The notes: generated by a model not told the origin, from the sequence alone. Shown: positions 24,573 to 32,788, counted from the first letter of the stretch. The stretch: 64,000 nt of DNA from JAICKM01 sp050998805 (GCA_050998805.1 JBPCPV010000019.1:1-64000); one strand, 5' to 3'. Made by a program: numbers and translations.

Positions 24573-25157
24573 ATGGCAGAGACACGTCTCATCATCGTGG
24601 ATGACGACTCGATTATTCGGCTCGATTTGAGGGAACTGCTGACGCAGATGGGCTACTCTGTTGCCGGCGAAGCGCCGGACGCGCAGTCGGCCATCGTACT
24701 GGCGCGGGAGATACGGCCCGACCTGGTGATCATGGACATACGTATGCCGGGCGAACTCGACGGGATAGACGCTGCGGCTACCCTGACCCAGGAGCAGATA
24801 GCCCCTGTGCTGCTGCTGACGGCGTTCAGCGACCCCGAGCTCGTGCGTCGGGCGACCGAGGCCGGGGTGGTCGGCTACCTGCTCAAGCCGTTCAGCGAGG
24901 GCGAACTCAGACCGGCGATTGAGGTGACTCTGGCCCGATTCAGGGAGTTCCAGCTGCTCGGGCGAGAGGCGCACGACCTGCGGGAGCAGCTGGAGACGCG
25001 CAAGCTGGTGGAGCGGGCGAAAGGCGTGCTGATGGCGCAGCACAACATCACCGAGGCCGAAGCCTTCCGCCGCATCCAGAAGACGAGCATGGATACGCGC
25101 CGCCCGATGCGGGCAATCGCCGAGGCGGTGCTGCTCTCCAGCCAGGTGAATACCTGA
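24573..25157 (+). CDS. Response regulator with ANTAR RNA-binding output domain
   Basis: 194 residues. Receiver domain (about 1-122): acidic pocket VDDDS, phospho-acceptor Asp in LVIMDIRMP, Thr in LLTAFS and Lys in LLKPFS. An ANTAR domain (about 135-190; ERAKGVLMAQHNITEAEAFRRI) follows. ANTAR proteins bind tandem hairpins in nascent RNA and prevent termination. No histidine kinase gene is adjacent. The ATG at 24573 has GGAGGAAG upstream and gives the typical start MAETRLIIVDDD. Confidence 0.92.
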   Translation: MAETRLIIVDDDSIIRLDLRELLTQMGYSVAGEAPDAQSAIVLAREIRPDLVIMDIRMPGELDGIDAAATLTQEQIAPVLLLTAFSDPELVRRATEAGVVGYLLKPFSEGELRPAIEVTLARFREFQLLGREAHDLREQLETRKLVERAKGVLMAQHNITEAEAFRRIQKTSMDTRRPMRAIAEAVLLSSQVNT

Positions 25158-25207
25158 GTATACCCCGCCGGTGGCTGGCGGCGGGGGTCGGGCTTCTGGC
25201 GCTGGGT

Positions 25208-27049
25208 TTGCGGTTGGCGCTGCTCGATACGGCGGGATTCTGGCGGGACGAGGTTTCCTCGGTGGTCGTGGCACGGGGTTCGGTCAGCAGCATACTCTTC
25301 GACCGCTTCGGGGAGGCCCGCAACCAACCTCCGCTGCACACGCTGCTGATACACGCCGGGCTTGCCCTATTTGGGCCACCCGGTGGCCTGCTCTCGACGG
25401 AAGCAGCGGCCCGCCTGCCGTTCGCACTGGCCGGGGCAGGCACATGCCTGCTGCTCGCGCTTTCCCGCCGTCCCTTCGGCGGTGCCGCGATGCTCACGGG
25501 GGCGGCCCTGCTGGCTGTTTCCTATGTCCACCTGGCGCAGTCGGTCGAGGCGCGGCCCTACGCGCTGCTGACGCTCTTCGCGCTGATTACCCTCGGTGCA
25601 ACAGACCGCGCGCTCGACGGCGGAACCGGCGCGTGGCGTTGGTGGGCATTGGCCGTGGGCTCGGGGCTGGCCGGGACGGCATCGAGCTACCTGATGGTCT
25701 ACGCGGTGCTGCCTGGGATCGGCCTCTACGCAACATGGCGGCTGCTCCCTACAATCCGAGCCGCCCTGCGCGGACCGGGGGCCGGAGCGGCACGGCGGGA
25801 GATGCGGCTGCCCCTGCTCGCCGCACTTGCGCTCACGATGGGCGCGCTACCCGCGATACCGGAGATGCTCGCCTTCAATTGGACCGGCACCGGCCAGGCA
25901 AACAACCCCCTGGACGCGCTGGTGAAGCTGCTGCTCTACAACGGGCTGAGTTTCGGCCCCAGCCCCGGCCCGGTTTGGGCCGCCGGCCTGTCGGCGCTCG
26001 TGGTGCTTGGCGCGTGGCGGGCTTGGCACGGCGGCACGCAGGCCAGGCGGGGCCTCGTGGCCGTTGGCATCGTCGGCGGCTGGGGGCTGCTCGCCCTCTC
26101 CTTCTCAGGGCCAAGCGACCTGGTGGCTCCTCGCTACTGGAGCTATGTGGCCCCCTTGCTCTGCCTGCTTGTGGGGGCCTCCATCTTTCAGCCGGGAGAC
26201 AAGGAGACACGATATGCTTCGGGTCCGTCCAGGCGCGCCTATTTGCATGGCTCTATGGTGAGTCTGGCCGTAGTGTTGGCGTTGAGCAGCGCGCCGGGTG
26301 TGTTCGCCGCCCTTGCCGCGCAGGAGGCACCGCCGGGAGCGTCGGTGAGGCCGGACTACCGAGCGGCGGCGCGTCTGCTGGCGGGCGTGACGACGCCGGG
26401 CGATCTGATCGCGCTGGTGACATCTCCAGAGCACGGGCGGCGGGTCTGCGCCTGGTACTGGGAGACGGATGCGCCACTGAGGCCGGGAGTGAGCGTGACC
26501 GACGCGACGGACCCTGTATTGGGCGACCTGCCCGTGCCGAAACGGATCTACTGGCTGCTCTCGGACACGGACCCGACCTTCCTCGACGCGGTGGCCGGGT
26601 CGCCGCCGGACGGGACGCAGGTCGTATCCCGCGCAGAGCGGGTGCTGATCCTGCGGGAAGAGAACAGGGGCGGGAGGACAGCCGCCGACCGGCAGACCGC
26701 ACTCGCGGATGATCTGGGGCGGCGGTTTCCGTCGCTCGCCCCTGTACACGCGACGGCGGTGGCGCTCGGATCGGCGGCGGAGGCGCGAGGCGATTTCGAG
26801 GCGGCGGTCACCGACTACCGGCGGGCGGGCACCGACCGGAACCTGGGCCGGGAATACCTTGCGAACGCAACCGGCTTCCTGGAACGGGGCTTCCCCGCCG
26901 ACGCGCTGATTGACTTATCAGCAGCCCGCGCGCTCGAACCGGCGAGCGCAGGCGTCCACATCGGTGTAGCCGACGCTCTCTCGCGCATAGGCCTTGCGGC
27001 TGCGGCGGATCGAGAGCGCCGTGTCGCGGCATTGCTCCGCCGGCGTTAG
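25208..27049 (+). CDS. GT39-like polytopic glycosyltransferase with C-terminal repeats
   Basis: 613 residues. Many membrane helices fill about 1-370. The first loop carries DTAGFWRDE, the acidic motif expected of GT-C enzymes that use polyprenyl-phosphate sugars, and VEARPYALL follows. A soluble part (about 375-500) and a C-terminal alpha-helical repeat region (about 510-613; ARGDFEAAVTDYRRAGTD) look TPR-like. The only canonical start is TTG at 25208. However, codons before it (from about 25160) encode a hydrophobic stretch that would complete the first helix, so translation may begin upstream at a non-standard codon. Product glycan unknown. Confidence 0.75.
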   Translation: MRLALLDTAGFWRDEVSSVVVARGSVSSILFDRFGEARNQPPLHTLLIHAGLALFGPPGGLLSTEAAARLPFALAGAGTCLLLALSRRPFGGAAMLTGAALLAVSYVHLAQSVEARPYALLTLFALITLGATDRALDGGTGAWRWWALAVGSGLAGTASSYLMVYAVLPGIGLYATWRLLPTIRAALRGPGAGAARREMRLPLLAALALTMGALPAIPEMLAFNWTGTGQANNPLDALVKLLLYNGLSFGPSPGPVWAAGLSALVVLGAWRAWHGGTQARRGLVAVGIVGGWGLLALSFSGPSDLVAPRYWSYVAPLLCLLVGASIFQPGDKETRYASGPSRRAYLHGSMVSLAVVLALSSAPGVFAALAAQEAPPGASVRPDYRAAARLLAGVTTPGDLIALVTSPEHGRRVCAWYWETDAPLRPGVSVTDATDPVLGDLPVPKRIYWLLSDTDPTFLDAVAGSPPDGTQVVSRAERVLILREENRGGRTAADRQTALADDLGRRFPSLAPVHATAVALGSAAEARGDFEAAVTDYRRAGTDRNLGREYLANATGFLERGFPADALIDLSAARALEPASAGVHIGVADALSRIGLAAAADRERRVAALLRRR

Positions 27050-27053
27050 CCGC

Positions 27054-27350
27054 TCAAAACGTCGGTGCTTCTTCCTCCGTGCCGATGTCCCAGAGGCGTT
27101 CCATGTCGGTGTTCGAGTAGCACTGGAAGGCCATGAGCGTGTTCGTGCGAGTGATGGTGCGGATGCCGCTGATCCGCCCTGTGACCAACTCGGCAAGCTG
27201 CTCATAGACCGGCGTGCTGACGACCGCGACGAGATCCCAGTCGCCGGTGACCGAGTAGACATCATGCACCCCCTCTATGGCGAGCAGGGCCTGTGCGGTG
27301 GCAGGGACGGTGTGGCGTGCCGCGCTGATCATCACTATGGCTGTTACCAT
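27054..27350 (-). CDS. Stand-alone AsnC/Lrp ligand-binding domain protein
   Basis: 98 residues, consisting only of the RAM (ligand-binding) fold of Lrp/AsnC regulators (MVTAIVMISAARHTVPATAQ; GDWDLVAVVSTPVYEQL), without the DNA-binding half. Such proteins bind amino acids or assemble with full-length regulators. GGAGGAGAAAC precedes the ATG. It lies 29 bp after radC in the same operon. Confidence 0.85.
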   Translation of the reverse strand: MVTAIVMISAARHTVPATAQALLAIEGVHDVYSVTGDWDLVAVVSTPVYEQLAELVTGRISGIRTITRTNTLMAFQCYSNTDMERLWDIGTEEEAPTF

Positions 27351-27379
27351 GTTTCTCCTCCTGGATTGCTCGTAAAACT

Positions 27380-28204
27380 CTAGTCGGCAAAGCCGAGCTT
27401 CTTGGCGCGCATACTCAGCCAGGTGTGGCCGATGATCAGGTGGTCGAGCACGTCAACGTCGAGCAGCTTGCCGGCTGAGATGATCTGCTCGGTCACGTCA
27501 ATGTCGGGGCGCGACGGCGTGGTGTCGCCGCTGGGGTGGTTGTGAGCCACCAGGATCGCACTCGCGTTCAGGCGGAGCGCCTCCTTGAAGACCTCGGCGA
27601 CGCGCACCGGGCTGCTGTTGACGCTGCCCTTATGCACATCCACCATCTTCATCACCTGGTGCTTCGTGTTCAGCACGACAACGCGCAGAACCTCTTGCTC
27701 GAAGGAGCGCATCTCCGCAACCAGCAGGTCGCCGATCTTCTGCGGGCCTTCGACCACCAGCCGGTCTTCGGGGTCGGCGATCAGTAGCCGGCGTCCGAGT
27801 TCGAGCGCGGCCTTTAATTGGCAAACTTTGGCCTCGCCGAGTCCATGCACTCCGCATAGCTCCTCGAACGACACGCGACTGAGGCCGGTCAGCCCGCCGT
27901 GTTCGCGCAAGAGCCTTCCGGCGAGTTCAAGTACCGTCTCGCCTTTCGAGCCGGAGCCGAACAGGATCGCCAGGAGTTCGCTGTCGCTGAGGACCGGAGA
28001 GCCGAGCCGAGCCAGCTTCTCGCGGGGGCGGTCGTCGCTCGGCAGCTCTTTGAGCGTCGGGCGGGCGCGCTCGGTGGCTGCCTCCGCGGGAAGAGCGCCC
28101 GGCGTAACGCTGCCGTCGGGCGAGTAGAGCGTGACCAGGGGCGGCGCGGCACGGCGCGGACGGCGGCGCGCACGGGCAGGTGCCGGGTATACCAAGTCGG
28201 ACAC
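27380..28204 (-). CDS. radC: RadC-family JAB/MPN+ protein
   Basis: 274 residues. A Pro/Arg-rich N-terminal extension of about 60 residues precedes a helix-hairpin-helix region (about 60-125; REKLARLGSPVLSDSELLAIL) and the C-terminal MPN+ metalloprotease-like domain. The JAMM motif is intact: HNHPSGDTTPSRPD with a distal acidic residue. A role in DNA repair was the historic proposal and is doubtful. GTG start at 28204, just after the PAAR gene. Confidence 0.9.
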   Translation of the reverse strand: MSDLVYPAPARARRRPRRAAPPLVTLYSPDGSVTPGALPAEAATERARPTLKELPSDDRPREKLARLGSPVLSDSELLAILFGSGSKGETVLELAGRLLREHGGLTGLSRVSFEELCGVHGLGEAKVCQLKAALELGRRLLIADPEDRLVVEGPQKIGDLLVAEMRSFEQEVLRVVVLNTKHQVMKMVDVHKGSVNSSPVRVAEVFKEALRLNASAILVAHNHPSGDTTPSRPDIDVTEQIISAGKLLDVDVLDHLIIGHTWLSMRAKKLGFAD

Positions 28205-28207
28205 GGG

Positions 28208-28615
28208 CTAGGGGCCGATCATCACTGTGCTGACCGCGACGACCACGCCGGCCGGCAACGGCACCGGGTCGTTGCAAGTGAGCGCAGCGTCGCCGTTGCG
28301 GGCGGCGGGCTTGCCCTCGATCAGCACCAGCGGGCTGCCGACCACGATGGTGGCCTGGTTAGTCGGCGGGTTGACGAACGCGGTGCCGGGCGGCGTGGGT
28401 AGGTGCGGCGGCGTGTTCGTCGCCGTCGAGCCAACTGTGGCGGCGGGCTTGCCGTTGATCAGCACCTTCGTGCTGCACCCACCGGTGATGATCCCGCTGA
28501 ACGGGTGGGGGAGCGGCGTCGGCACTGGCGGGCCGGGGGCTGGGGGCGGCACCAGCACGATGTGTTTGTCGGTAGCGACGACTGTATGGCCGAGAGTGGC
28601 GGCTGGCATAGGCAT
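28208..28615 (-). CDS. PAAR-like domain protein
   Basis: 135 residues. The sequence has the PAAR-type pattern of short strands with VLINGKPAATVGS and VLIEGKPAARNGDAALTC, and Pro-rich loops. PAAR proteins form the sharp tip of contractile injection systems (type VI secretion, extracellular injection particles). No sheath, tube, baseplate or effector gene is nearby. ATG at 28615 has GGAGGAAC upstream; longer starts overlap the promoter. First gene of a PAAR-radC-AsnC-like operon. Confidence 0.75.
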   Translation of the reverse strand: MPMPAATLGHTVVATDKHIVLVPPPAPGPPVPTPLPHPFSGIITGGCSTKVLINGKPAATVGSTATNTPPHLPTPPGTAFVNPPTNQATIVVGSPLVLIEGKPAARNGDAALTCNDPVPLPAGVVVAVSTVMIGP

Positions 28616-28639
28616 AGTTTGGGTTCCTCCATTGCCGCT

Positions 28640-28668
28640 ATAGTACCGCAACCGGGCGGCTGCGTCAA
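28640..28668 (-). promoter_or_regulatory. Promoter of PAAR-radC operon
   Basis: On the minus strand TTGACG (28663-28668), a 17-bp spacer and TACTAT (28640-28645), 25 bp ahead of the PAAR ATG. Confidence 0.65.
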
Positions 28669-28697
28669 GCATGCCGCTCGCTCGGATCATACGGTGA

Positions 28698-28737
28698 TTG
28701 CAACTGAGAGTTCCGGTCTGCTATAATGGACTATAAT
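28698..28737 (+). promoter_or_regulatory. Promoter of Uma2 gene with tandem -10 boxes
   Basis: TTGCAA (28698-28703) with an 18-bp spacer to TATAAT (28722-28727), and a second TATAAT ten bases later (28732-28737) in the direct repeat CTATAATGGA / CTATAATCCA. Confidence 0.6.
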
Positions 28738-28754
28738 CCATGGGAGGTGCTGCC

Positions 28755-29309
28755 GTGAGTACAAAGCAGAGCGCGACCATCGAGGACTTGTACAGTGCTC
28801 CCGACGATATGAACGCTGAACTTGTAAACGGGGAGTTGGTGCTGATGGTTCCGACAGGGGTGAATCCCAAATATGCAGGCGATGAGATCTACGCATCGTT
28901 GCGAGAGTATGCGCGGCGCACCCGCAGAGGGAGAGCCGTAGCCGACGGAGCCGGGTTCCTTGTCAACCTACCAAACCGTAAGTCGTTCAGTCCCGACGCC
29001 GCCTTCTACCAGGGAACCCCCGACACCATGAAGTTCTTCGACGGCGCTCCGATATTCGCCGCCGAGGTTCGCAGCGCGAACGACTACGGCCAGTCAGCAG
29101 AGCGCGAAATGGCCGACAAGCGTGCCGATTATTTCGCCGCGGGCACAATCGTCGTCTGGTATGTGGATCTGCTCTCCGAGGATGTGGTTCGCGTCTACCG
29201 CTCCGACGACCCGCAGCGGCCCACCGCCTACCGGCGCGGTGAGATCGCCGACGCGGAACCGGCTCTGCCCGACTGGACGATGCCGGTAAACGACTTGTTC
29301 TTCGGATAG
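28755..29309 (+). CDS. Uma2-family (DUF820) endonuclease-like protein
   Basis: 184 residues. The fold is restriction-endonuclease-like: MNAELVNGELVLM near the N-terminus, SPDAAFY with the catalytic Asp, and APIFAAEVRSANDYG with the Glu-x-x-Ser typical of Uma2, then KRADYFAAGTIVVWYVD. These are abundant in Chloroflexota and cyanobacteria, often as many copies, and their role is unknown. GTG at 28755 follows GGGAGG. It stands alone. Confidence 0.88.
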   Translation: MSTKQSATIEDLYSAPDDMNAELVNGELVLMVPTGVNPKYAGDEIYASLREYARRTRRGRAVADGAGFLVNLPNRKSFSPDAAFYQGTPDTMKFFDGAPIFAAEVRSANDYGQSAEREMADKRADYFAAGTIVVWYVDLLSEDVVRVYRSDDPQRPTAYRRGEIADAEPALPDWTMPVNDLFFG

Positions 29310-29330
29310 GACGCCGGGTCACGGCTGAGG

Positions 29331-29360
29331 TTGACAAGCCAGCTGGCCCTGTGGTAGAGT
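29331..29360 (+). promoter_or_regulatory. Promoter of the TPP-riboswitch transcript
   Basis: TTGACA (29331-29336), an 18-bp spacer and TAGAGT (29355-29360), placing the transcription start about 30 nt ahead of the riboswitch. Confidence 0.75.
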
Positions 29361-29391
29361 AGGATAGACAAGCCGGGGACATCACCCGGCA

Positions 29392-29492
29392 GAATAGCGC
29401 GGGAGCCTGTGGGAAACGGGCTGAGAGGTTGGCTGCATCGCCACGACCGCATGAACCTGATCCGGGTAATGCCGGCGAAGGGAGCACAGCAT
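29392..29492 (+). ncRNA. TPP (thi-box) riboswitch
   Basis: Conserved blocks GGGAGCC...CGGGCTGAGAGG and CATGAACCTGATCCGGGTAATGCCGGCGAAGGGA (written here only to mark 29450-29483) are in the right order and spacing for the TPP aptamer. A small hairpin GCCGGG / CCCGGC precedes it at about 29372-29390. No terminator is seen after it, so control may act on translation of the gene at 29521. Confidence 0.95.
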
Positions 29493-29520
29493 CAAACTCG
29501 CCCCCCTACCGCAAGAGACT

Positions 29521-31383
29521 TTGGACACGGCTCCGCACACAGCGGACCCGCCGCTCGGCGTGCGGCTGTCAGATGTGAGCATGAGCTTCCCACAGGCCGG
29601 TGGGCGGCTGGATGTGCTTGACGAGATCAGCCTCGATGTTGCTCCGGGGAGTTTCGTGAGCCTCCTCGGGCCGTCAGGCGCGGGCAAGTCAACTCTGCTC
29701 GGCATAGTCGCCGGCCTCGAAGAGCCGACGGGCGGCGAAGTGACCCTCTACACGGCAGGAGGGCCGTCTCCAGGCCCACGGCTTGGGCGCGTCGGCTATA
29801 TGCCGCAGCGCGACCTGCTGTTGCCCTGGCGCAGCGCGCTCGGCAATGCGACTGCGGGGCTGGAGGTCCGGGGGGTTCCTAAACCGGCGACGCTGACCTC
29901 AGCCATGTCGCTCTTCGACGAGTTCGGGCTGGCCGGATTCGCGGGGGTCTATCCCAACGCGCTCTCCGGCGGGATGCGCCAACGTGTGTCGTTCGCGCGC
30001 TCATCGCTCGCCTCGCGCGGCCTGATGCTGCTCGACGAGCCGTTCGGCGCGCTCGATTCGCTGACGCGGGCGGCTCTCCAGGAGTGGCTGCTCGGCGTCT
30101 GGGACCGCCTCGGCGCGACGATCATCCTGGTGACGCACGACATAGATGAGGCGGTGCTCCTCTCGGATTGCGTCTACGTCGTCACGCCCCGGCCTGCACG
30201 CATCGCCGAGCGTGCTCTGATCGACCTCCCGCGCCCTCGCACCCTCGACACGATGGCGAGCGCAGAGTTCGCGCGCTGCAAACTGGGGCTGTTGGCTGCG
30301 CTGAGGGCCGCCGGCGGACTGCCCGAGGCAAGTGATCAGTGGTCAGTGGTCAGTGGTCGGCAGTCGGCAATCAGCAGTCAGCCATCAGCAGTCAGCAGCC
30401 AGCAGTCAGCGGTCGGCGGTACGCAGGCAGTAGGCAGTGCTCAACGGGCCACCGAGACGGCGGCGGTACACCTTGCGCGGTCCACGGACGGAGCCGTGTC
30501 TTACAGCCCTCAGCCCTCAGCCCTCAGCCCTCAGCCACGGGCAAGCCACAGTCCGCAACCCGTAATCGCCTCTCAGCCACCAGCCGCCGGTCGCCAGCCG
30601 CACGCAATCCGCAATCCGCAATCCGCAATCCGCGCGGTGCTGCCTGCGGTGGTTGCCGTCGTCCTCCTCGTGTTGTTTTGGGAGGGGTATGTAGATCTGA
30701 CGCACCTGCCGAGGCGGATCTTGCCCGCTCCGTCTCAGGTCGGCGAGGTGCTGCTGGCGGATGCGGGGGTGCTCGCCCAGAATGCGTGGGTGACCCTGGT
30801 GGAAACCGGGATCGGCTTCGCTGCCGCGATGGCTGTCGGGCTGGGCTGCGCTGTGCTGATCGACCGGAGCGACCTACTGCGCCGGGCGATTTACCCCCTG
30901 CTTGTCGCGTCGCAGACAGTGCCGAGCATAGCATATGCGCCCTTGCTGGTGATATGGTTCGGCTACGAGTTGTTGCCTAAAGTCCTGGTCGTGCTGGTCT
31001 ACTGCTTCTTCCCGGTCACAGTGGCGGCACTCGACGGCTTTCGCGCCACCGACCCCGAACTGATACGCCTGTTTCGCACCTTCGGGGCGAGCGGCAGGCA
31101 GATATTCAGCTGGGTGCGCTTCCCGAATGCGCTGCCGGCGATCTTTTCGGGGATACGCATCGCCATTACCTACAGCGTGACCGGGGCCATCGTCGGAGAA
31201 TATGTGGGCGCATACGAGGGGCTGGGGGTCTACATCCAGCGTGTGAAGAACAGTTTCGCCGTGGACCGTGTATTCGCCGCCATCTTGGTGATCGCTCTAC
31301 TAAGCGTCGGCCTCTTTGCTCTCGTCTCGCTGGTCGAGCGCATCGCCGTGCCCTGGGCCGGGCGAGTAAGCAGTAGACGGTAA
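29521..31383 (+). CDS. Fused ABC ATPase-permease, probable thiamine-precursor importer (ThiZ-ThiX type)
   Basis: 620 residues. ATPase domain (about 14-265): Walker A GPSGAGKST (50-58), signature LSGGMRQR (148-155), Walker B LMLLDEPFGALDS (Asp172). A low-complexity linker of about 100 residues (271-372, rich in Ser, Gln, Pro) follows. A permease domain (about 373-620) has the EAA-type loop in FRTFGASGRQIFSWVRFPNALP. ATPase and permease are normally separate proteins. The linker is encoded by 7-bp tandem repeats and one 27-bp element. A TPP riboswitch upstream and a THI5-like binding protein downstream support pyrimidine (HMP-like) uptake. TTG start at 29521 is uncertain. Confidence 0.85.
   Translation: MDTAPHTADPPLGVRLSDVSMSFPQAGGRLDVLDEISLDVAPGSFVSLLGPSGAGKSTLLGIVAGLEEPTGGEVTLYTAGGPSPGPRLGRVGYMPQRDLLLPWRSALGNATAGLEVRGVPKPATLTSAMSLFDEFGLAGFAGVYPNALSGGMRQRVSFARSSLASRGLMLLDEPFGALDSLTRAALQEWLLGVWDRLGATIILVTHDIDEAVLLSDCVYVVTPRPARIAERALIDLPRPRTLDTMASAEFARCKLGLLAALRAAGGLPEASDQWSVVSGRQSAISSQPSAVSSQQSAVGGTQAVGSAQRATETAAVHLARSTDGAVSYSPQPSALSPQPRASHSPQPVIASQPPAAGRQPHAIRNPQSAIRAVLPAVVAVVLLVLFWEGYVDLTHLPRRILPAPSQVGEVLLADAGVLAQNAWVTLVETGIGFAAAMAVGLGCAVLIDRSDLLRRAIYPLLVASQTVPSIAYAPLLVIWFGYELLPKVLVVLVYCFFPVTVAALDGFRATDPELIRLFRTFGASGRQIFSWVRFPNALPAIFSGIRIAITYSVTGAIVGEYVGAYEGLGVYIQRVKNSFAVDRVFAAILVIALLSVGLFALVSLVERIAVPWAGRVSSRR
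30334..30442. repeat. Heptanucleotide array H2 inside the transporter linker
   Basis: About 15 degenerate units of 7 bp: CAGTGGT three times, then CGGCAGT, CGGCAAT, CAGCAGT, CAGCCAT, CAGCAGT, CAGCAGC and similar. It is read in frame as a Ser/Gln/Val-rich linker. Confidence 0.9.
30479..30505 (+). repeat. 27-bp interspersed element, copy B (in coding sequence)
   Basis: Same element as 19255-19281 with one substitution. It is read in frame within the transporter linker (about residues 320-329). It lies between arrays H2 and H3. Confidence 0.85.
30505..30634. repeat. Heptanucleotide array H3 inside the transporter linker
   Basis: CAGCCCT four times and CAGCCAC (30505-30539), a degenerate middle, then GCAATCC four times (30604-30631). 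Together with H2 it makes up nearly all of the linker between ATPase and permease. Confidence 0.9.
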
Positions 31384-31390
31384 GCGACAC

Positions 31391-31425
31391 GCACTACGCA
31401 CTACGCACTACTTAATACGCACTAT
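31391..31425. repeat. Heptanucleotide array H4
   Basis: GCACTAC three times, TTAATAC and GCACTAT, between the transporter gene and the binding-protein gene. The last unit merges into the AAGGAG ribosome binding site of the next gene. Confidence 0.9.
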
Positions 31426-31441
31426 GCAAGGAGCAAATACG

Positions 31442-32545
31442 ATGCAGATCAAACGTTTTCTAATGGGAACCATGTTGGTGGGAGGGCTGGTGCTGTCGGG
31501 GTGCGGTGGTGCTCCGACAGGAACGCCGGTGCCTCCGACGACCGCGGCAGAAAATGCTCCCCCGGCGACGGACACGCCGCCCGCACCGACGAACACAGCA
31601 GGACCGCCTGCCGCGCTGACGAAGGTGACGCTGGCGCTCGACTGGACGCCGAACACGAACCATACCGGCTTCTATGCCGCTATGCAGAAGGGGTGGTATA
31701 GAGACAAGGGGATCGACCTCCAAGTCCTGCCTTATGCGCCGGAGGGTGCCTCCCCCGATACCCTGGTCGCCGGCGGCAAAGCCGACTTCGGCATCAGCTT
31801 CGTGGAGAGCGTCGTCGGAGACAAGGTGACAGGGCTGGCCGTCAAGTCGGTGGCCGCGATAGCCCAGCATGACACATCGGAACTGGCCTCGCTGAAAAGC
31901 GCGGGGCTGGACAGACCGGCAAAGCTCGAGGGCAAGCGGTACGGCGGTTTCGGCAGCCCTTACGAAGACCTCGTGATCGCCGACATCATAAAGCACGACG
32001 GCGGCAAGACAGGCGAGATCCAAGACATCACCACGAGCGTCGGCGGCCTACAGGCCCTCGAGGCGAAGCAGGTGGACTTCGTCTGGATCTACAAGGGCTG
32101 GGAGGCGATCCAGGCGAAGCACGGCGGCGTTGCGCTCAACGAGTTCCTGGTGACCGACTACGGGCGGGCCGACTACTACAGCCCTGTCGTCATCGCGAGC
32201 GAGCAGTTCTTGAGGGACAAGGCGGACCTCGGCAAGCGGTTCATGGCCGCGACGAGCAAAGGCTTCGAGTTCGCGATCCAACGTCCTGACGAGGCGGCTG
32301 ACCTGCTGATCTCCGCGAACACGCCCGACACCTTCCCCGACAAGCCGCTCGTGCATGAGAGCGCCCGCTACCTGGCGACGATCTACCAGGACAAGGCTCC
32401 CCGCTGGGGCGAGCAGACGCTGAAAGTCTGGAGCGACTATCCCAGCTTCATGGTACATTCCGGCAAGTTGGAGGATCAGAACCACAAGCCGGTGACGACC
32501 GACCTTGACTACGGGAGTCTGTTCACAAACGAGTTGCTCCCGTAG
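31442..32545 (+). CDS. thiY: THI5/NMT1-like binding lipoprotein (ThiY type)
   Basis: 367 residues. Lipoprotein signal with the lipobox LSGC (Cys21), a Thr/Pro/Ala-rich tether, then the NMT1/THI5-like fold: LDWTPNTNHTGFYAAMQKGW, GGKADFGISFVESV, and YGGFGSPYEDLVI. Members bind N-formyl-4-amino-5-aminomethyl-2-methylpyrimidine or HMP for import. The start at 31442 was chosen because AAGGAG lies nine bases upstream; an ATG at 31424 is within the repeat. It follows the fused ATPase-permease and shares its TPP riboswitch. Substrate is inferred from family and riboswitch. Confidence 0.88.
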   Translation: MQIKRFLMGTMLVGGLVLSGCGGAPTGTPVPPTTAAENAPPATDTPPAPTNTAGPPAALTKVTLALDWTPNTNHTGFYAAMQKGWYRDKGIDLQVLPYAPEGASPDTLVAGGKADFGISFVESVVGDKVTGLAVKSVAAIAQHDTSELASLKSAGLDRPAKLEGKRYGGFGSPYEDLVIADIIKHDGGKTGEIQDITTSVGGLQALEAKQVDFVWIYKGWEAIQAKHGGVALNEFLVTDYGRADYYSPVVIASEQFLRDKADLGKRFMAATSKGFEFAIQRPDEAADLLISANTPDTFPDKPLVHESARYLATIYQDKAPRWGEQTLKVWSDYPSFMVHSGKLEDQNHKPVTTDLDYGSLFTNELLP

Positions 32546-32653
32546 CCGCCGACGACAGGTGGGGTGGCGCGCATCCTGCTAGTGAAACCGCTCATGTAGT
32601 GTGTAAAACCGCAAAACTACTCGGTCCGTACACTTGTGAGAGAGAGTAACGAT

Positions 32654-32755
32654 ATGCCCGCAGATAGCCAACTGAGTTCGCCCACCTCAAATAACTTCCC
32701 GACGGCACGCCCCGACGAAGCCTGGCCGCGTGTGTGTCGTTGCGCCTGTATTTAG
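32654..32755 (+). CDS. Possible Cys-rich leader peptide
   Basis: A 33-codon ORF with the purine-rich GAGAGAG upstream. The peptide begins MPADSQLSS and ends WPRVCRCACI, with three Cys in the last six residues. The stop is about nine bases ahead of the hairpin at 32764-32788, and the next gene is a MshA-like glycosyltransferase. The arrangement resembles a leader peptide for Cys-responsive attenuation, but it may be chance or a small secreted peptide. Confidence 0.35.
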   Translation: MPADSQLSSPTSNNFPTARPDEAWPRVCRCACI

Positions 32756-32763
32756 CTGAGAAT

Positions 32764-32788
32764 GGGGGCATCCCGAAAGGGATGGCCC
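32764..32788 (+). other. GAAA-loop hairpin in glycosyltransferase leader
   Basis: GGGGCATCCC-GAAA-GGGATGGCCCC forms a 10-bp stem with a single bulge and a GNRA tetraloop, about 20 bp ahead of the ATG at 32810. The following sequence (ACTCTATATTT) is only partly U-rich, so it could be a weak terminator, an attenuator or an mRNA stabiliser. Confidence 0.6.

Noticed and set aside
25171..26712. A 513-codon ORF overlapping the GT39-like gene in another frame
   Set aside because: Its product is Arg/Gly/Ala-rich without motifs, whereas the other frame has membrane helices and the GT-C motif.
29523..29550. A fourth copy of the 27-bp element
   Set aside because: Only GACACGGCTCCG and a later GGACC match; too short to separate from chance.
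30334..30634. CRISPR array
   Set aside because: Units are 7 bp and contiguous, with no spacers and no cas genes.
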